The translations under genes were made by a program, and so were the position numbers. This document shows positions 47,160-55,568 of a stretch of 64,000 nt of DNA, piece after piece (position 1 is the first letter of the stretch; every line of letters starts with the position of its first letter). This stretch comes from Roseibaca calidilacus (GTDB taxonomy: Bacteria; Pseudomonadota; Alphaproteobacteria; Rhodobacterales; Rhodobacteraceae), in contig NZ_FBYC01000004.1 in the NCBI RefSeq assembly GCF_001517585.1, forward strand, positions 992,001 to 1,056,000, given 5' to 3'. Below the pieces are notes generated by a model. That model ran no database searches. It worked only from the letters and a program-made list of their open reading frames with translations, and was not told the origin of the DNA.

Positions 47160-47348
47160 TCAGCTGTGAAGCCTTCTGATTTGCGCTCTGACATTCAATC
47201 GATTTCTGCAATCCGACGGTGTGCCAGCACAGAGCACGGTTCCGACTTCAAACCGGAGCTTTAAATGACGGTGTGATCGCTCAATGCCAATGAGATCAAA
47301 GCCTTCAGCCTGACAAAGCTTGACATATTCGCGCTCGACCTTGCGCAT
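47160..47348 (-). CDS. Small hypothetical protein, possibly HicA-like fold
   Basis: A 62-residue basic protein, not firmly recognised. The layout EGFDLIGIERSHRHLKLRF, then a strand, then GTPSDCRNRL and a basic helix RAQIRRL is like small phage-borne proteins and recalls the HicA double-stranded-RNA-binding fold (a glycine-histidine hairpin), though the HicA catalytic GSH is not exact. GGAGG lies 7 bases ahead of the ATG, which starts 2 bases after the stop of the upstream gene, so the two form an operon. It lies in an AT-rich patch. Confidence 0.5.
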   Translation of the reverse strand: MRKVEREYVKLCQAEGFDLIGIERSHRHLKLRFEVGTVLCAGTPSDCRNRLNVRAQIRRLHS

Positions 47349-47350
47349 TT

Positions 47351-47893
47351 TCAAACCTCCGACTTCTGCAGGCGAGCCTTAGCCTGTGAACGAAGGAGTT
47401 CAGCGGGAACCCACACACTTTCCAAAGGTGCCTTAAAGGAGAGGTCACGCCAGGCATTCCGACTCGTGTTGTTGGCGACCTTTCGCGCCCATTCTGACGG
47501 CGAGAATCTTCCATCGGCGTCTTCAATGTGCCCGTTCTTTACGCGTGCAAAATGATGAACACCGTTATAGTGCATTCGCACATGCGTTCCAGAAGGCACC
47601 GAAACCTCCTTCCAGATCAGGGGGGCACAGAAGTTATCATCAGCGTCGATTTCTTTCAGGCGTTCCTCAAATTCCTTCGTCCGATAAGGAAAATGAGCTT
47701 TGACGAAGTCGATCAAACGGTCGCCGAACCAGTCATTTGCGTTATTGTCCAAGTTACGCTCAATCAAATCCAGTACCTGCTCTTCAGCCAAGGACACGGG
47801 GTCGAGCCGACCATCGGAGAACTGGACGATGTCGTTGTAGAGCTGCCGATCAAACGGGATGTAGATGTAGTTTGTAGTCATTTGTAGCACCAT
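47351..47893 (-). CDS. Hypothetical protein with RAMA-like C-terminal domain
   Basis: A protein of about 180 residues from the AT-rich patch. Residues 1-95 are acidic and helical (YIPFDRQLYNDIVQFSDGRL). Residues 100-165 resemble the RAMA/DUF4357 domain: a GTHVRMHYNGVHHFARV strand pair, then DGRFSPSEWARKV and NAWRDLSF. RAMA domains occur with DNA methyltransferases and are thought to bind modified DNA. Start is uncertain: ATG at 47893 (AGAAG upstream) or 47881. Codon use is less GC-rich than that of the flanking core genes, which points to acquisition. Confidence 0.55.
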   Translation of the reverse strand: MVLQMTTNYIYIPFDRQLYNDIVQFSDGRLDPVSLAEEQVLDLIERNLDNNANDWFGDRLIDFVKAHFPYRTKEFEERLKEIDADDNFCAPLIWKEVSVPSGTHVRMHYNGVHHFARVKNGHIEDADGRFSPSEWARKVANNTSRNAWRDLSFKAPLESVWVPAELLRSQAKARLQKSEV

Positions 47894-47948
47894 CAGATTG
47901 CTTCTAGGCACTTTTAGTATACAAAAATAGCACCTCTACGCAAGCGCA

Positions 47949-47978
47949 ATAGTGTTTTTTAGTGCTAAAAAAAACTAT
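47949..47978. promoter_or_regulatory. AT-rich 14-base palindrome, probable operator
   Basis: The arms ATAGTGTTTTTTAG (47949-47962) and CTAAAAAAAACTAT (47965-47978) match at 13 of 14 positions across a 2-base centre. It sits 55 bases upstream of the RAMA-like gene. The 120 bases 47881-48000 are only 36% GC (43 of 120 by hand count). A repressor site is likely; a role as terminator for something to its right is the alternative. Confidence 0.5.
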
Positions 47979-48195
47979 TTTTCGCTCTTGCTATTCGACA
48001 CGGCAGGGGTTCCGCAAACGGTCGTTTTCGTCACTCGTCGCGCCATAACCGAAATTGCTGAAAGATCATGTGCCACAAATCCTTGGCAAAACCGCTTTTA
48101 CTAGGCAGAAGCTCCGGCTTGCTTTCGATCATAGAGATTCGTTGAGACTGCAGCATCGGTCACCCCGTGCTCAAAACCGTCCACCGCCCCTACCC
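47979..48195. other. Gene-poor stretch with one possible tiny gene
   Basis: Between the palindrome and chaC no certain gene is seen. On the minus strand 48156-48031 could encode 41 residues starting MLQSQRISMIESK, with GGGGTGA ahead of the ATG; its composition differs from core genes. It may be a remnant of an inserted element. No transposase or terminal repeats were found. Confidence 0.3.
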
Positions 48196-48744
48196 CTATT
48201 TCCGACCCAAAGCCCCCACCCGCGCGGCCAGCCAATCCAGATCGGGGTCGCGCAGGCCCAGTTCCGCCAAGTGGCGGGCCGTGTTCACCAAATAATCGCG
48301 GTTCGTGCCGCGCCCGCCTACCGCGCGGGCGATGATCTGCGCTTGTTCTTCCAAAGGCAGCCCGCCGCAATATTGCCCATGCGCGCGGTCGATGACATAG
48401 GTCACCGCCTGCACCTGTTCCCCGCCCTGCAAATGCACCGGAACCTCGCGTTCCAGATAGGCCGCAGAGATCAGTTCGCGCGCCCGCAGGTATTCCAGCG
48501 TTTCGTCGGCGATGCGGCCATCCACCTCGAAGGCCACGCCTTCGCACCCGCCCGGCCCTTCATCCAGCGCCAGAACCAGCCCCGGCACCTCTGGCGTGCC
48601 GCGATGGTGGATGGAGCGCATACAAAAGCTGCGCTCATACCCGTCTAGCCGCGCGATACGGGTTTGCCCATGCGCAAAACCGGGGTTCCAGATCAGCGAT
48701 CCGTAGCCGAATATCCATAGCGTATTGGACGGTTTTCTGGGCAT
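48196..48744 (-). CDS. chaC: Gamma-glutamylcyclotransferase ChaC
   Basis: A 182-residue ChaC protein. It begins with the substrate-binding motif IFGYGSLIWNPGF and continues with RRGTPEVPGL-like and EREVPVHL segments. ChaC cleaves glutathione to 5-oxoproline and Cys-Gly in the cytoplasm. The ATG at 48744 was preferred over an in-frame extension to 48798. Divergent from the DUF2125 gene across 65 bases. Confidence 0.9.
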   Translation of the reverse strand: MPRKPSNTLWIFGYGSLIWNPGFAHGQTRIARLDGYERSFCMRSIHHRGTPEVPGLVLALDEGPGGCEGVAFEVDGRIADETLEYLRARELISAAYLEREVPVHLQGGEQVQAVTYVIDRAHGQYCGGLPLEEQAQIIARAVGGRGTNRDYLVNTARHLAELGLRDPDLDWLAARVGALGRK

Positions 48745-48809
48745 TGGGCTGGCTCCTGTCTTGGATCGCGGTGTAGACAGGAATCGCGGCAAGGTCAAAA
48801 GGGTGCGGA

Positions 48810-49682
48810 ATGCGCGGATTTCTGGGAGTGGTTATTCTTGGCGGCATGTTCTGCGCCTATTGGTTCGGGTCAGCCGTAGCCCTGCGCATGGCCCCCGCCC
48901 ACCTGCCCGCAGATTCGGTTCAGGCCGATCAGATCGCGGTCACGGGCTTTCCCATGCGCTTTGACATCGCGGTGGATCGCCCTGCCCTGCCCGCGCGCGG
49001 CTGGTCCGCCGATGGGCTGTCGCTGTCGCTGCCCAGCTACTGGCCGTTCGCGGCCACGGGCACACTGTCCGGCCCGCAAGAGCTGACATGGCGCGGCGTG
49101 GATTGGCGCCTGGATGGGCCGGATATGCCGGTGTCCTTCGCCCTGACGCCGGGACTGGAGCTGACCATGGCGCGTTTGGACGCGCGCGATTTGCAACTGC
49201 TTGGCCCGGTTTCGGGTCGGCTGGACAGCGCCGCGCTGGCAGTGGACAAGGCCGGCGACCCTGCGTCGCGCGCGGTGGCGCTGGATATGGCCGGGCTGGC
49301 CTTGGGCAAGATGGAGATACCACGCGCATCCTTGCGCGCCGTGCTTCACATGGCAGATGCGCCGCGCCCGCCCCGGGTGAAGCAGATCGACCTGTCGCGC
49401 GCCAAGATCACGATGGCAGAGATCACCGTAACCGCCAGCGGAACGCTGGACCGCGCGCCCGACGGGCGGCTGTCCGGCAACCTGCCCCTGACCGTCACAA
49501 ATTGGCGCGCCTTGCTGCGGATGCTGCAAGAAAACGGCCTTGTTCCGGCAGATCAAGCCCTGATGCTACAGATGATGGCAGAAAGACTGGGTCAGGGCGA
49601 CACGCTGTCACTGCCCTTGACGCTGAAGGATTCCGTCGTCTCTCTGGGGCCGCTGGCGCTACTGGAGCTTGGCCCGCTTTAG
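48810..49682 (+). CDS. DUF2125 domain-containing protein
   Basis: A 290-residue exported or membrane-anchored protein. A hydrophobic N-terminus (FLGVVILGGMFCAYWFGSAV) is followed by repeated beta-strand patterns such as FPMRFDIAVDRPAL and LTMARLDARDLQLLGPVSGR typical of DUF2125, an alphaproteobacterial family. The repeating beta pattern is reminiscent of envelope bridge proteins, but function is unknown. Its last 24 bases overlap the convergent VanZ-like gene. Confidence 0.78.
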   Translation: MRGFLGVVILGGMFCAYWFGSAVALRMAPAHLPADSVQADQIAVTGFPMRFDIAVDRPALPARGWSADGLSLSLPSYWPFAATGTLSGPQELTWRGVDWRLDGPDMPVSFALTPGLELTMARLDARDLQLLGPVSGRLDSAALAVDKAGDPASRAVALDMAGLALGKMEIPRASLRAVLHMADAPRPPRVKQIDLSRAKITMAEITVTASGTLDRAPDGRLSGNLPLTVTNWRALLRMLQENGLVPADQALMLQMMAERLGQGDTLSLPLTLKDSVVSLGPLALLELGPL

Positions 49683-50015
49683 GCGCCAGACCCGCGCCAA
49701 GAACAGCGCAATACCCGCGCCCAGCCCATTCGCGGCCAGATCGGCCCATTCTGCCCCGCGCCCGAAATAGGGCTGCACCAGTTCTATAAGGCCACTATAG
49801 GCCAGCACAAGGCCCCAGACCAACCCATGCCACCGTCGCGGCAGGCCAAGCATGGCCGGCAAAGCGACCGTGCAGAACATCGCGGCGTGAACAAGCTTGT
49901 CCAGATGCGGCAGCGAAAAATCGACGGCTTCGGGCAAGGGTTGCAGCAGCAACACCGCGACGATCACGGCCAGACAAGCAGAAAGGGCGCAGCCGCGCCG
50001 GGCGGTTCGGGTCAA
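49659..50015 (-). CDS. VanZ-like small membrane protein
   Basis: A 118-residue protein with four hydrophobic helices. The pattern LDKLVHAAMFCTVALPAM and SGLIELVQPYFGRGAEWADL (H...E..Q...R...DL) is that of the VanZ family. VanZ of enterococci gives weak teicoplanin resistance, but most chromosomal members have no known role. The start is a TTG at 50013-50015 with GGAGGA 7 bases upstream; no in-frame ATG fits. Confidence 0.75.
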   Translation of the reverse strand: MTRTARRGCALSACLAVIVAVLLLQPLPEAVDFSLPHLDKLVHAAMFCTVALPAMLGLPRRWHGLVWGLVLAYSGLIELVQPYFGRGAEWADLAANGLGAGIALFLARVWRLKRAKLQ

Positions 50016-50065
50016 GACATTCCTCCGAGGTCAGGCCCCGGATGTCCCGCGCGGCTTGGCCAAGG

Positions 50066-50926
50066 TCAAGCCGAAAGCACCTCTGGCCTGCCCGAATTGC
50101 GGACATGGCGCGTCACGCGTTGCAATGCGCGCTCTTCCAACTGGCGCACGCGCTCTTTGGAAATGCCCAGATCGGTCCCGATCTCTGCCAGCGTGCGCGG
50201 GCTGTCGCTCAGATGGCGCTCGACAATGATGCGCTGTTCGCGCGCAGGCAGGCTTTGCACCGCGCCATACAGCAATTTGCGGCGGCGGCGCTCTTCCAGA
50301 TCTTCCAGCACACGGTCCTCGGTCGGTGCGGTGTCGTCTGCGATGGCATCCATCCAGTCGCGCCCGTCATCCGCGCCCGATTGCGGTGTGTTCAAAGACA
50401 GGTCATGGCCTGCCATGCGGCCCAGCATGATCTGCACCTGTTCTTCAGGCACATCCAGCGCGCGGGCCACGCTGGCCGAGACATCCTCGCGCCGGACTTC
50501 GCCATCATCCAGCTTGGCCAGCGTCCGGCGCAAATGGAAGAACAGCTTTTTCTGCGCGGCATTGGTCGCTGTGCGCACCACCGACCAGTTGCGCATGACA
50601 TATTCCTGCATCGAGGCCCGAATCCACCATGCCGCATAGGTCGAAAACCGCGCGCCATTTTCAGGATCGTATTTCTCTGCTGCCCGCATCAGGCCCAGAT
50701 TGCCCTGCTGAATCAGGTCATCCAACGGAAAGCCATACCGCCGGAAGCGCCCCGCGACCGACACGGCCAAGCGCGTATAGGCGGTAATCAACTGGTGCAG
50801 CGCACGTTCGTCGCGCTCGTCGCGCCAAGCCAGCGCCAAAGCGTGTTCGGTATCGGCATCCAACATGTCCTCGGCCATGGCGGTGCGGATGAACCGGCTG
50901 GTATGCGGGTCGCGGGCGGGGGTCAT
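50066..50926 (-). CDS. RNA polymerase sigma-32 factor, RpoHII-like
   Basis: A 286-residue sigma factor of the RpoH group. Region 2 shows FPLDDLIQQGNLGLMRAAEK and FSTYAAWWIRASMQEYVMRN, and region 4 ends GISKERVRQLEERALQRV. Rhodobacteraceae have two RpoH proteins; RpoHII serves oxidative, mainly singlet-oxygen, responses under RpoE control. The MarR-type gene beside it and the absence of the classic RpoH box sequence (QRKLFFNLR reads QKKLFFHLR here) lean to RpoHII. GGAGG precedes the ATG at 50926. Divergent from the cysteine-rich MarR gene. Confidence 0.82.
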   Translation of the reverse strand: MTPARDPHTSRFIRTAMAEDMLDADTEHALALAWRDERDERALHQLITAYTRLAVSVAGRFRRYGFPLDDLIQQGNLGLMRAAEKYDPENGARFSTYAAWWIRASMQEYVMRNWSVVRTATNAAQKKLFFHLRRTLAKLDDGEVRREDVSASVARALDVPEEQVQIMLGRMAGHDLSLNTPQSGADDGRDWMDAIADDTAPTEDRVLEDLEERRRRKLLYGAVQSLPAREQRIIVERHLSDSPRTLAEIGTDLGISKERVRQLEERALQRVTRHVRNSGRPEVLSA

Positions 50927-50952
50927 GCTGGCGCCTCCATTTGGTAGCTTTC

Positions 50953-50970
50953 CGATATAGTTTCGTATCG
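50953..50970. promoter_or_regulatory. Inverted repeat in the sigma factor/MarR divergent promoter region
   Basis: CGATA at 50953-50957 and TATCG at 50966-50970 form an inverted repeat with an 8-base spacer inside an AT-richer 99-base intergenic region. Size and position fit a MarR-type operator controlling both genes; not proven by sequence. Confidence 0.4.
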
Positions 50971-51025
50971 CTATCATTTGGCGGAGCATCTTGTCAACCA
51001 TGCGCACCCGGATTACTTCCTTGCC

Positions 51026-51592
51026 ATGACATACCCACCTTCCAACGATCTGGCCGACCTGTTGGTGCATCTGGCCCGGCTTGCGCAAAACGCAGCCAAC
51101 AGCCCGTTGACGGCGGCACAATGGACAGCCCTGCGCTATTTCGCGCGGGCCAATACATTTTCGCGCACCCCTTCGGCGTTTTCCGAATTCCACGCGACCA
51201 CGCGCGGCACGGCTTCGCAAACGGTCAAGGCGCTGGTCGATATGGGCCTGCTGACGCGCAAGGCCCATGCCCATGACCGCCGCAGCGCGGTGATGGAGGT
51301 GACGGCAGAAGGCCACGCCATGCTGGCGCATGACCCGTTGGGCGGGTTGCGGCAGGTTCTGGCGGATTTGCCTCAAGACGACCGCGACAGCTTGGCCCGA
51401 TCGGTGCGCCGGGCGGTTACGCAACTGGCCGCACAGCGTGGTGCCCCGACCTTTGGCACCTGTTCCGATTGCGACCATTGCGAACCGGGCGGTGCACAGG
51501 CCTATTGCCACTGCACCCAGACCCTGCTTGCCACACCCGATATGGCGGCTTTCTGCGTCGATTTTCGCCCCGCGAACGCGGCAGAATCCTAA
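51026..51592 (+). CDS. MarR family regulator with C-terminal cysteine cluster
   Basis: A 188-residue protein. Residues 10-110 form a MarR-type winged helix ([48 protein letters not shown]). Residues 140-180 carry six cysteines: Cys146, 149, 152, 161, 163 and 177 (CSDCDHC, YCHC, FCVDF). That spacing could bind zinc or an iron-sulfur cluster and is not part of ordinary MarR proteins. Facing an RpoHII-like sigma gene, a redox-sensing role is attractive. The stop overlaps the convergent valS gene by 4 bases. Confidence 0.8.
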   Translation: MTYPPSNDLADLLVHLARLAQNAANSPLTAAQWTALRYFARANTFSRTPSAFSEFHATTRGTASQTVKALVDMGLLTRKAHAHDRRSAVMEVTAEGHAMLAHDPLGGLRQVLADLPQDDRDSLARSVRRAVTQLAAQRGAPTFGTCSDCDHCEPGGAQAYCHCTQTLLATPDMAAFCVDFRPANAAES

Positions 51593-54500
51593 CCGATCTC
51601 GCGCAGGCGAACGACCGCATCCGTCAGGCGTGCGATTTCATCCGCCAGAAGCGCGGAATTGTCGCGCGCTTCTGTCACCACCTCTTCGGGGGCGCTGGCC
51701 ACGAATTTCGGGTTCTTCAACCGCCCCTCAATGCCCGCGCGTTCCTTTTCCGCCTTGGCAAGCGTCTTTTCCAGCCGCGCGCGTTCAGCGGCAATGTCGA
51801 TCACGCCATCCAGCGGCAGGCCAAAACTGCCCCCTTCAACTGCCACGGTAATGGACCCTTTGGGCAGTTCCGCAACTTCCTCCAAGGAGGCAATGCGCGC
51901 CAGTTTCATCACCAGCGCCATGTTGCGCGACAGCGCGGCGCGGCCTGCATCGTCCAGATCAAGCTGCACCATGTTCAGCTTCAACCCCACCGGCACGCGC
52001 AATTGCGCACGGGCAGAGCGGATGTTTTCAATCAGGCTGATGACCCAAGTCATTTCACGCAGCGCCGCGTCATCGACCAGACCCGCCCCGTATTCGGGCC
52101 AATCGGCATGGCAGCACAGCTTCGCGCGTTGCCCGGTCAGCTCCCACAGTTCTTCGGTAATGAAGGGCATGAACGGGTGCAGCAAAATCATGCACTGGTC
52201 CAGCACCCAAGCCATGGTTGCGCGGGTCTCGGCGGCGCCCTCGCCATCGAAAAGCGGCTTGGCGAATTCGACATACCAATCGCAGACCTTGCCCCAGACA
52301 AAGCCGTAAAGCGCGCTTGCGGCATCGTTGAACCGGTAATCTGCCAACGCGGAGTCCACCGTTTCGCGCACCTTCGCGGTTTCCGATATGATCCAGCGGT
52401 TCACCGTCGCCTGCGCATGCGGGGCGGCGGTCTGGGTAGCGTGGTTCTCCCAGACCCCGTTCATCTCGGCAAAACGGCAGGCGTTCCACAGCTTGGTGGT
52501 GAAGTTGCGATAGCCCGCGATGCGCTGGGTATCGAGCTTCAGGACACCCCCAAGGCTTGCCATGGACGCGTTGGTAAAGCGCAAGGCGTCGGCGCCGTAT
52601 TCGTCGATAATCTCCAACGGGTCGACCACGTTGCCCAGCGTCTTGGACATTTTCTTGCCCTTGGCGTCGCGCACAAGCCCGTGCAGATAGACATCGCGGA
52701 ACGGCACGTCATCCACAACCGCAAGCTGCATCATCATCATGCGCGCGACCCAGAAGAACAGAATGTCCTGCCCGGTAATCAGAACACTGGTCGGGAAATA
52801 GCGCTTGTATTCCTCGGTCGCCTCTGGCCAGCCCAGCGTGCCGATGGGCCACAGCCCGGACGAGAACCATGTGTCAAGCACGTCGGGGTCGCGCCAAAGC
52901 GTTACTATTACCGCCCCTGGTTTATCATCCAGATCGGGACGCTTCATGATTACAGCACCCGGATCAGGTATGAAGGATGAGAGCCTTATTTCTACCGGTT
53001 CAGAAAACTTTGTTTCATAATAGCGTTGAGCGGTTGCCCTTACTTCTTCCTCTGAGGATACGCAAAATTGACGGGTCACAAACCCATACTGAACGCCATA
53101 TGGGTATTCCGCCGAACCTTGATCTGTAAGTTCAGAACTTTGGCGCATAAAACCATCGCTGCCAATGTCAGCGCCATACCACACAGGAATCTGGTGCCCC
53201 CACCACAATTGGCGGCTGATACACCACGGCTCAATATTCTCCAGCCAGTGGAAATAGGTCTTCTCGCCACTCTCCGGCACGATCTTGGTGCGCCCGCTGC
53301 GCACCGCGTCCAAAGCGGGGCCGACGACCTTTTGCGCATCAACAAACCACTGGTCGGTCAGCATGGGTTCGATGACCACTTTCGACCGGTCGCCAAAGGG
53401 TTGCATGATCTTCTTCGCCTCGACCAGCGGCACCTGTGCGGCGGCGTCATCCTCCTCGCCCAGCTTGCGGCCCAAGCGCGGGTCATCGGCGCGAGTCATC
53501 ATCGCCAACCCCTCGGCGGTGATCTCTGCCACCACGGCCTTGCGCGCCTCATAGCGGTCAAGACCCCGCAAGTGGTCGGGGACAAGGTTCAGCGCATCCG
53601 CCTCTGCTTCGGACAAGCTGCGTTCGCCGCGCGCAACCGCGCCCGCAATCTCTGCCGCCTCGGCATAGGCCGCGCCATCGGCCCGCATGGCGGCGCGCGT
53701 GTCCATCAACCGATACATCGGAATGCCCGCGCGCTTGGCAACGCCGTAGTCATTGGCGTCATGCGCGCCGGTGATCTTGACCGCGCCAGAGCCGAAATCG
53801 GGGTCCGGGTATTCGTCGGTAATGATCGGAATCAGGCGGCGGTGTTCCTTCGGCCCAACCGGGATTTCACACAATTTTCCGACAATTGGCGCATAGCGTT
53901 CATCCGATGGGTGAACCGCAACCGCGCCATCGCCCAGCATGGTTTCGGGGCGCGTGGTGGCGATGGAAATGTAATCGCGTTCTTCATCGACGATGACATT
54001 TCCGTCCTCGTCCTTTTCCACGTAGCGATAGGTCGCCCCACCCGCCAGCGGGTATTTGAAATGCCACATATGCCCGTCGACCTCAACATTCTCGACCTCA
54101 AGGTCCGAAATCGCGGTCTCGAAATGCGGGTCCCAGTTGACCAGCCGCTTGCCGCGATAGATCAGGCCCTTGTTATACATATCCACGAACACCTTGATGA
54201 CCGCGTCGTGGAAATTGCCATCATTGCCTTCGGGTGCGCCGGGCGCGCCAGACATGGTAAAGGCGTTGCGCTCCCAGTCGCAGGAATTGCCCAAGCGTTT
54301 CATCTGGTCAATGATGGTCTGGCCGTATTGGCCCTTCCATTCCCAGACACGCGCCAGAAACGCCTCGCGCCCCAGATCGGCGCGGCGTTTGCCTTCCTCG
54401 GCCAGCAGTTTCTTTTCGACCTGCAATTGCGTTGCAATCCCGGCATGGTCTTGGCCCGGCTGCCAAAGCGTGTCGAAGCCGCGCATCCGGTGCCAGCGGG

Positions 54501-54696
54501 TCAGGATATCCATCAAGGTATGGTTAAACGCATGGCCCACATGCAACGCGCCCGTCACATTCGGGGGCGGCAGCATGATGCAGAAGCTCTCGTCGCGCGA
54601 TTTGTTGGCGCCCGCCTTGAAGGCCCCGGCCTGTTGCCATTTGGCGATGATCCGCGCCTCGGCGGCCTGCGCGTCGAATGTCTTGTCCATGCCCAT
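51589..54696 (-). CDS. valS: Valyl-tRNA synthetase
   Basis: A 1035-residue class I synthetase. The HIGH motif reads ALHVGHAFN, the KMSKS motif [11 protein letters not shown]; the editing domain has [10 protein letters not shown]. The C-terminal coiled coil (about 965-1030) that clamps tRNA is present. ATG at 54696 follows AAAAAGGG; an upstream extension to 55098 does not resemble ValS. Residues about 512-592 (bases 52921-53160) have only 45% GC (109 of 240) against 67% in a nearby 120-base flank, and form an unusually long stretch between WYGAD and DVLDTWFSS. Confidence 0.95.
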   Translation of the reverse strand: MGMDKTFDAQAAEARIIAKWQQAGAFKAGANKSRDESFCIMLPPPNVTGALHVGHAFNHTLMDILTRWHRMRGFDTLWQPGQDHAGIATQLQVEKKLLAEEGKRRADLGREAFLARVWEWKGQYGQTIIDQMKRLGNSCDWERNAFTMSGAPGAPEGNDGNFHDAVIKVFVDMYNKGLIYRGKRLVNWDPHFETAISDLEVENVEVDGHMWHFKYPLAGGATYRYVEKDEDGNVIVDEERDYISIATTRPETMLGDGAVAVHPSDERYAPIVGKLCEIPVGPKEHRRLIPIITDEYPDPDFGSGAVKITGAHDANDYGVAKRAGIPMYRLMDTRAAMRADGAAYAEAAEIAGAVARGERSLSEAEADALNLVPDHLRGLDRYEARKAVVAEITAEGLAMMTRADDPRLGRKLGEEDDAAAQVPLVEAKKIMQPFGDRSKVVIEPMLTDQWFVDAQKVVGPALDAVRSGRTKIVPESGEKTYFHWLENIEPWCISRQLWWGHQIPVWYGADIGSDGFMRQSSELTDQGSAEYPYGVQYGFVTRQFCVSSEEEVRATAQRYYETKFSEPVEIRLSSFIPDPGAVIMKRPDLDDKPGAVIVTLWRDPDVLDTWFSSGLWPIGTLGWPEATEEYKRYFPTSVLITGQDILFFWVARMMMMQLAVVDDVPFRDVYLHGLVRDAKGKKMSKTLGNVVDPLEIIDEYGADALRFTNASMASLGGVLKLDTQRIAGYRNFTTKLWNACRFAEMNGVWENHATQTAAPHAQATVNRWIISETAKVRETVDSALADYRFNDAASALYGFVWGKVCDWYVEFAKPLFDGEGAAETRATMAWVLDQCMILLHPFMPFITEELWELTGQRAKLCCHADWPEYGAGLVDDAALREMTWVISLIENIRSARAQLRVPVGLKLNMVQLDLDDAGRAALSRNMALVMKLARIASLEEVAELPKGSITVAVEGGSFGLPLDGVIDIAAERARLEKTLAKAEKERAGIEGRLKNPKFVASAPEEVVTEARDNSALLADEIARLTDAVVRLREIG

Positions 54697-54824
54697 AGCA
54701 CACACCCTTTTTGCGGTTTGGATGCGTGTGTAGCGCCCGCGCGCGCCAAGGAAAAGCCCCGCTTGGCATTTGCGCGCCGCTCGGCAATATTGCTGACAAA
54801 ATATGCCCCTAGTATGTCGACCAG

Positions 54825-55541
54825 ATGGACCGCAAACCCGTATCGTTTCCGCGCATGATCTGGCGGCTTGGCCTAAGTTGGGTGGTCGTGCCGCTCTTGT
54901 TGGGGGTGGCCCTTGTCGGGTTCGCGCTGTCGCTTCTGGCCGATTACCGGGAATTGCTGCGCGACGGCGTGCAGGGCGAAACAGTGGTGATTGCACGCGA
55001 TGTCGTCCAATCCCGCAATTCGGACGGGGATAGAGAGCTGACCTATTACCTGAGCCACCAGTTCCGGCCAGAGGGGTATTCCGGCGACGTGACCGCACGC
55101 GAAGCGGTTAGCCCCGCGCTTTACAAGGCCACGGAAATCGGGGATTTGCTGCCCGTCACCTATATTTGGAATGATCCCGAGCGAAACACGCTTGACCCCA
55201 AACGCGACGTGGCCGGCGTGGTGTTTTTCGGGTTGGCGGGGGGTATCGCGCTGCTTGTGGCCCTTGGGGGCATTATATGGGGCTGGGGGCGCGTTGCGTC
55301 TGCCCGGCGCGCGCTGCTGCTGGGCGAAGTGCGCGAGGCGCGCATCACAGGCATCCGTCCATATGCGCTGTCAGGAAAGAAAAAGCCGCGTTTTGTTGTA
55401 TCATGGACCGATGCCGCCGGGGTCAACGGCAAATCGCTTCTGGCATCGGCCGGTCTTGCGCAGGCGCATGCGCCCGGCGATGTGATCGTGGTCTATGTGG
55501 ACCCGGATAACGGCCGCGGCTGGTGGCAAAAGCAGATCTAG
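54825..55541 (+). CDS. DUF3592 domain-containing membrane protein
   Basis: A 238-residue protein with an N-terminal helix pair (about 18-42) and a second hydrophobic region (about 130-155). The two soluble parts ([38 protein letters not shown]) and the closing [13 protein letters not shown] follow the DUF3592 pattern of duplicated beta domains. Function unknown. Divergent from valS across 128 bases. Confidence 0.72.
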   Translation: MDRKPVSFPRMIWRLGLSWVVVPLLLGVALVGFALSLLADYRELLRDGVQGETVVIARDVVQSRNSDGDRELTYYLSHQFRPEGYSGDVTAREAVSPALYKATEIGDLLPVTYIWNDPERNTLDPKRDVAGVVFFGLAGGIALLVALGGIIWGWGRVASARRALLLGEVREARITGIRPYALSGKKKPRFVVSWTDAAGVNGKSLLASAGLAQAHAPGDVIVVYVDPDNGRGWWQKQI

Positions 55542-55568
55542 CGCTGCCGTTTTGCTCTGGCGCGCCCT

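Noticed and set aside
53068-54858. 596-codon plus-strand frame opposite valS
   Set aside because: Antisense shadow of a certain gene; no ribosome site or recognisable domain.
54697-55098. N-terminal extension of valS by 134 codons
   Set aside because: Arginine/proline-rich translation unlike ValS, overlaps the divergent DUF3592 gene, and a good ribosome site exists at the internal ATG at 54696.
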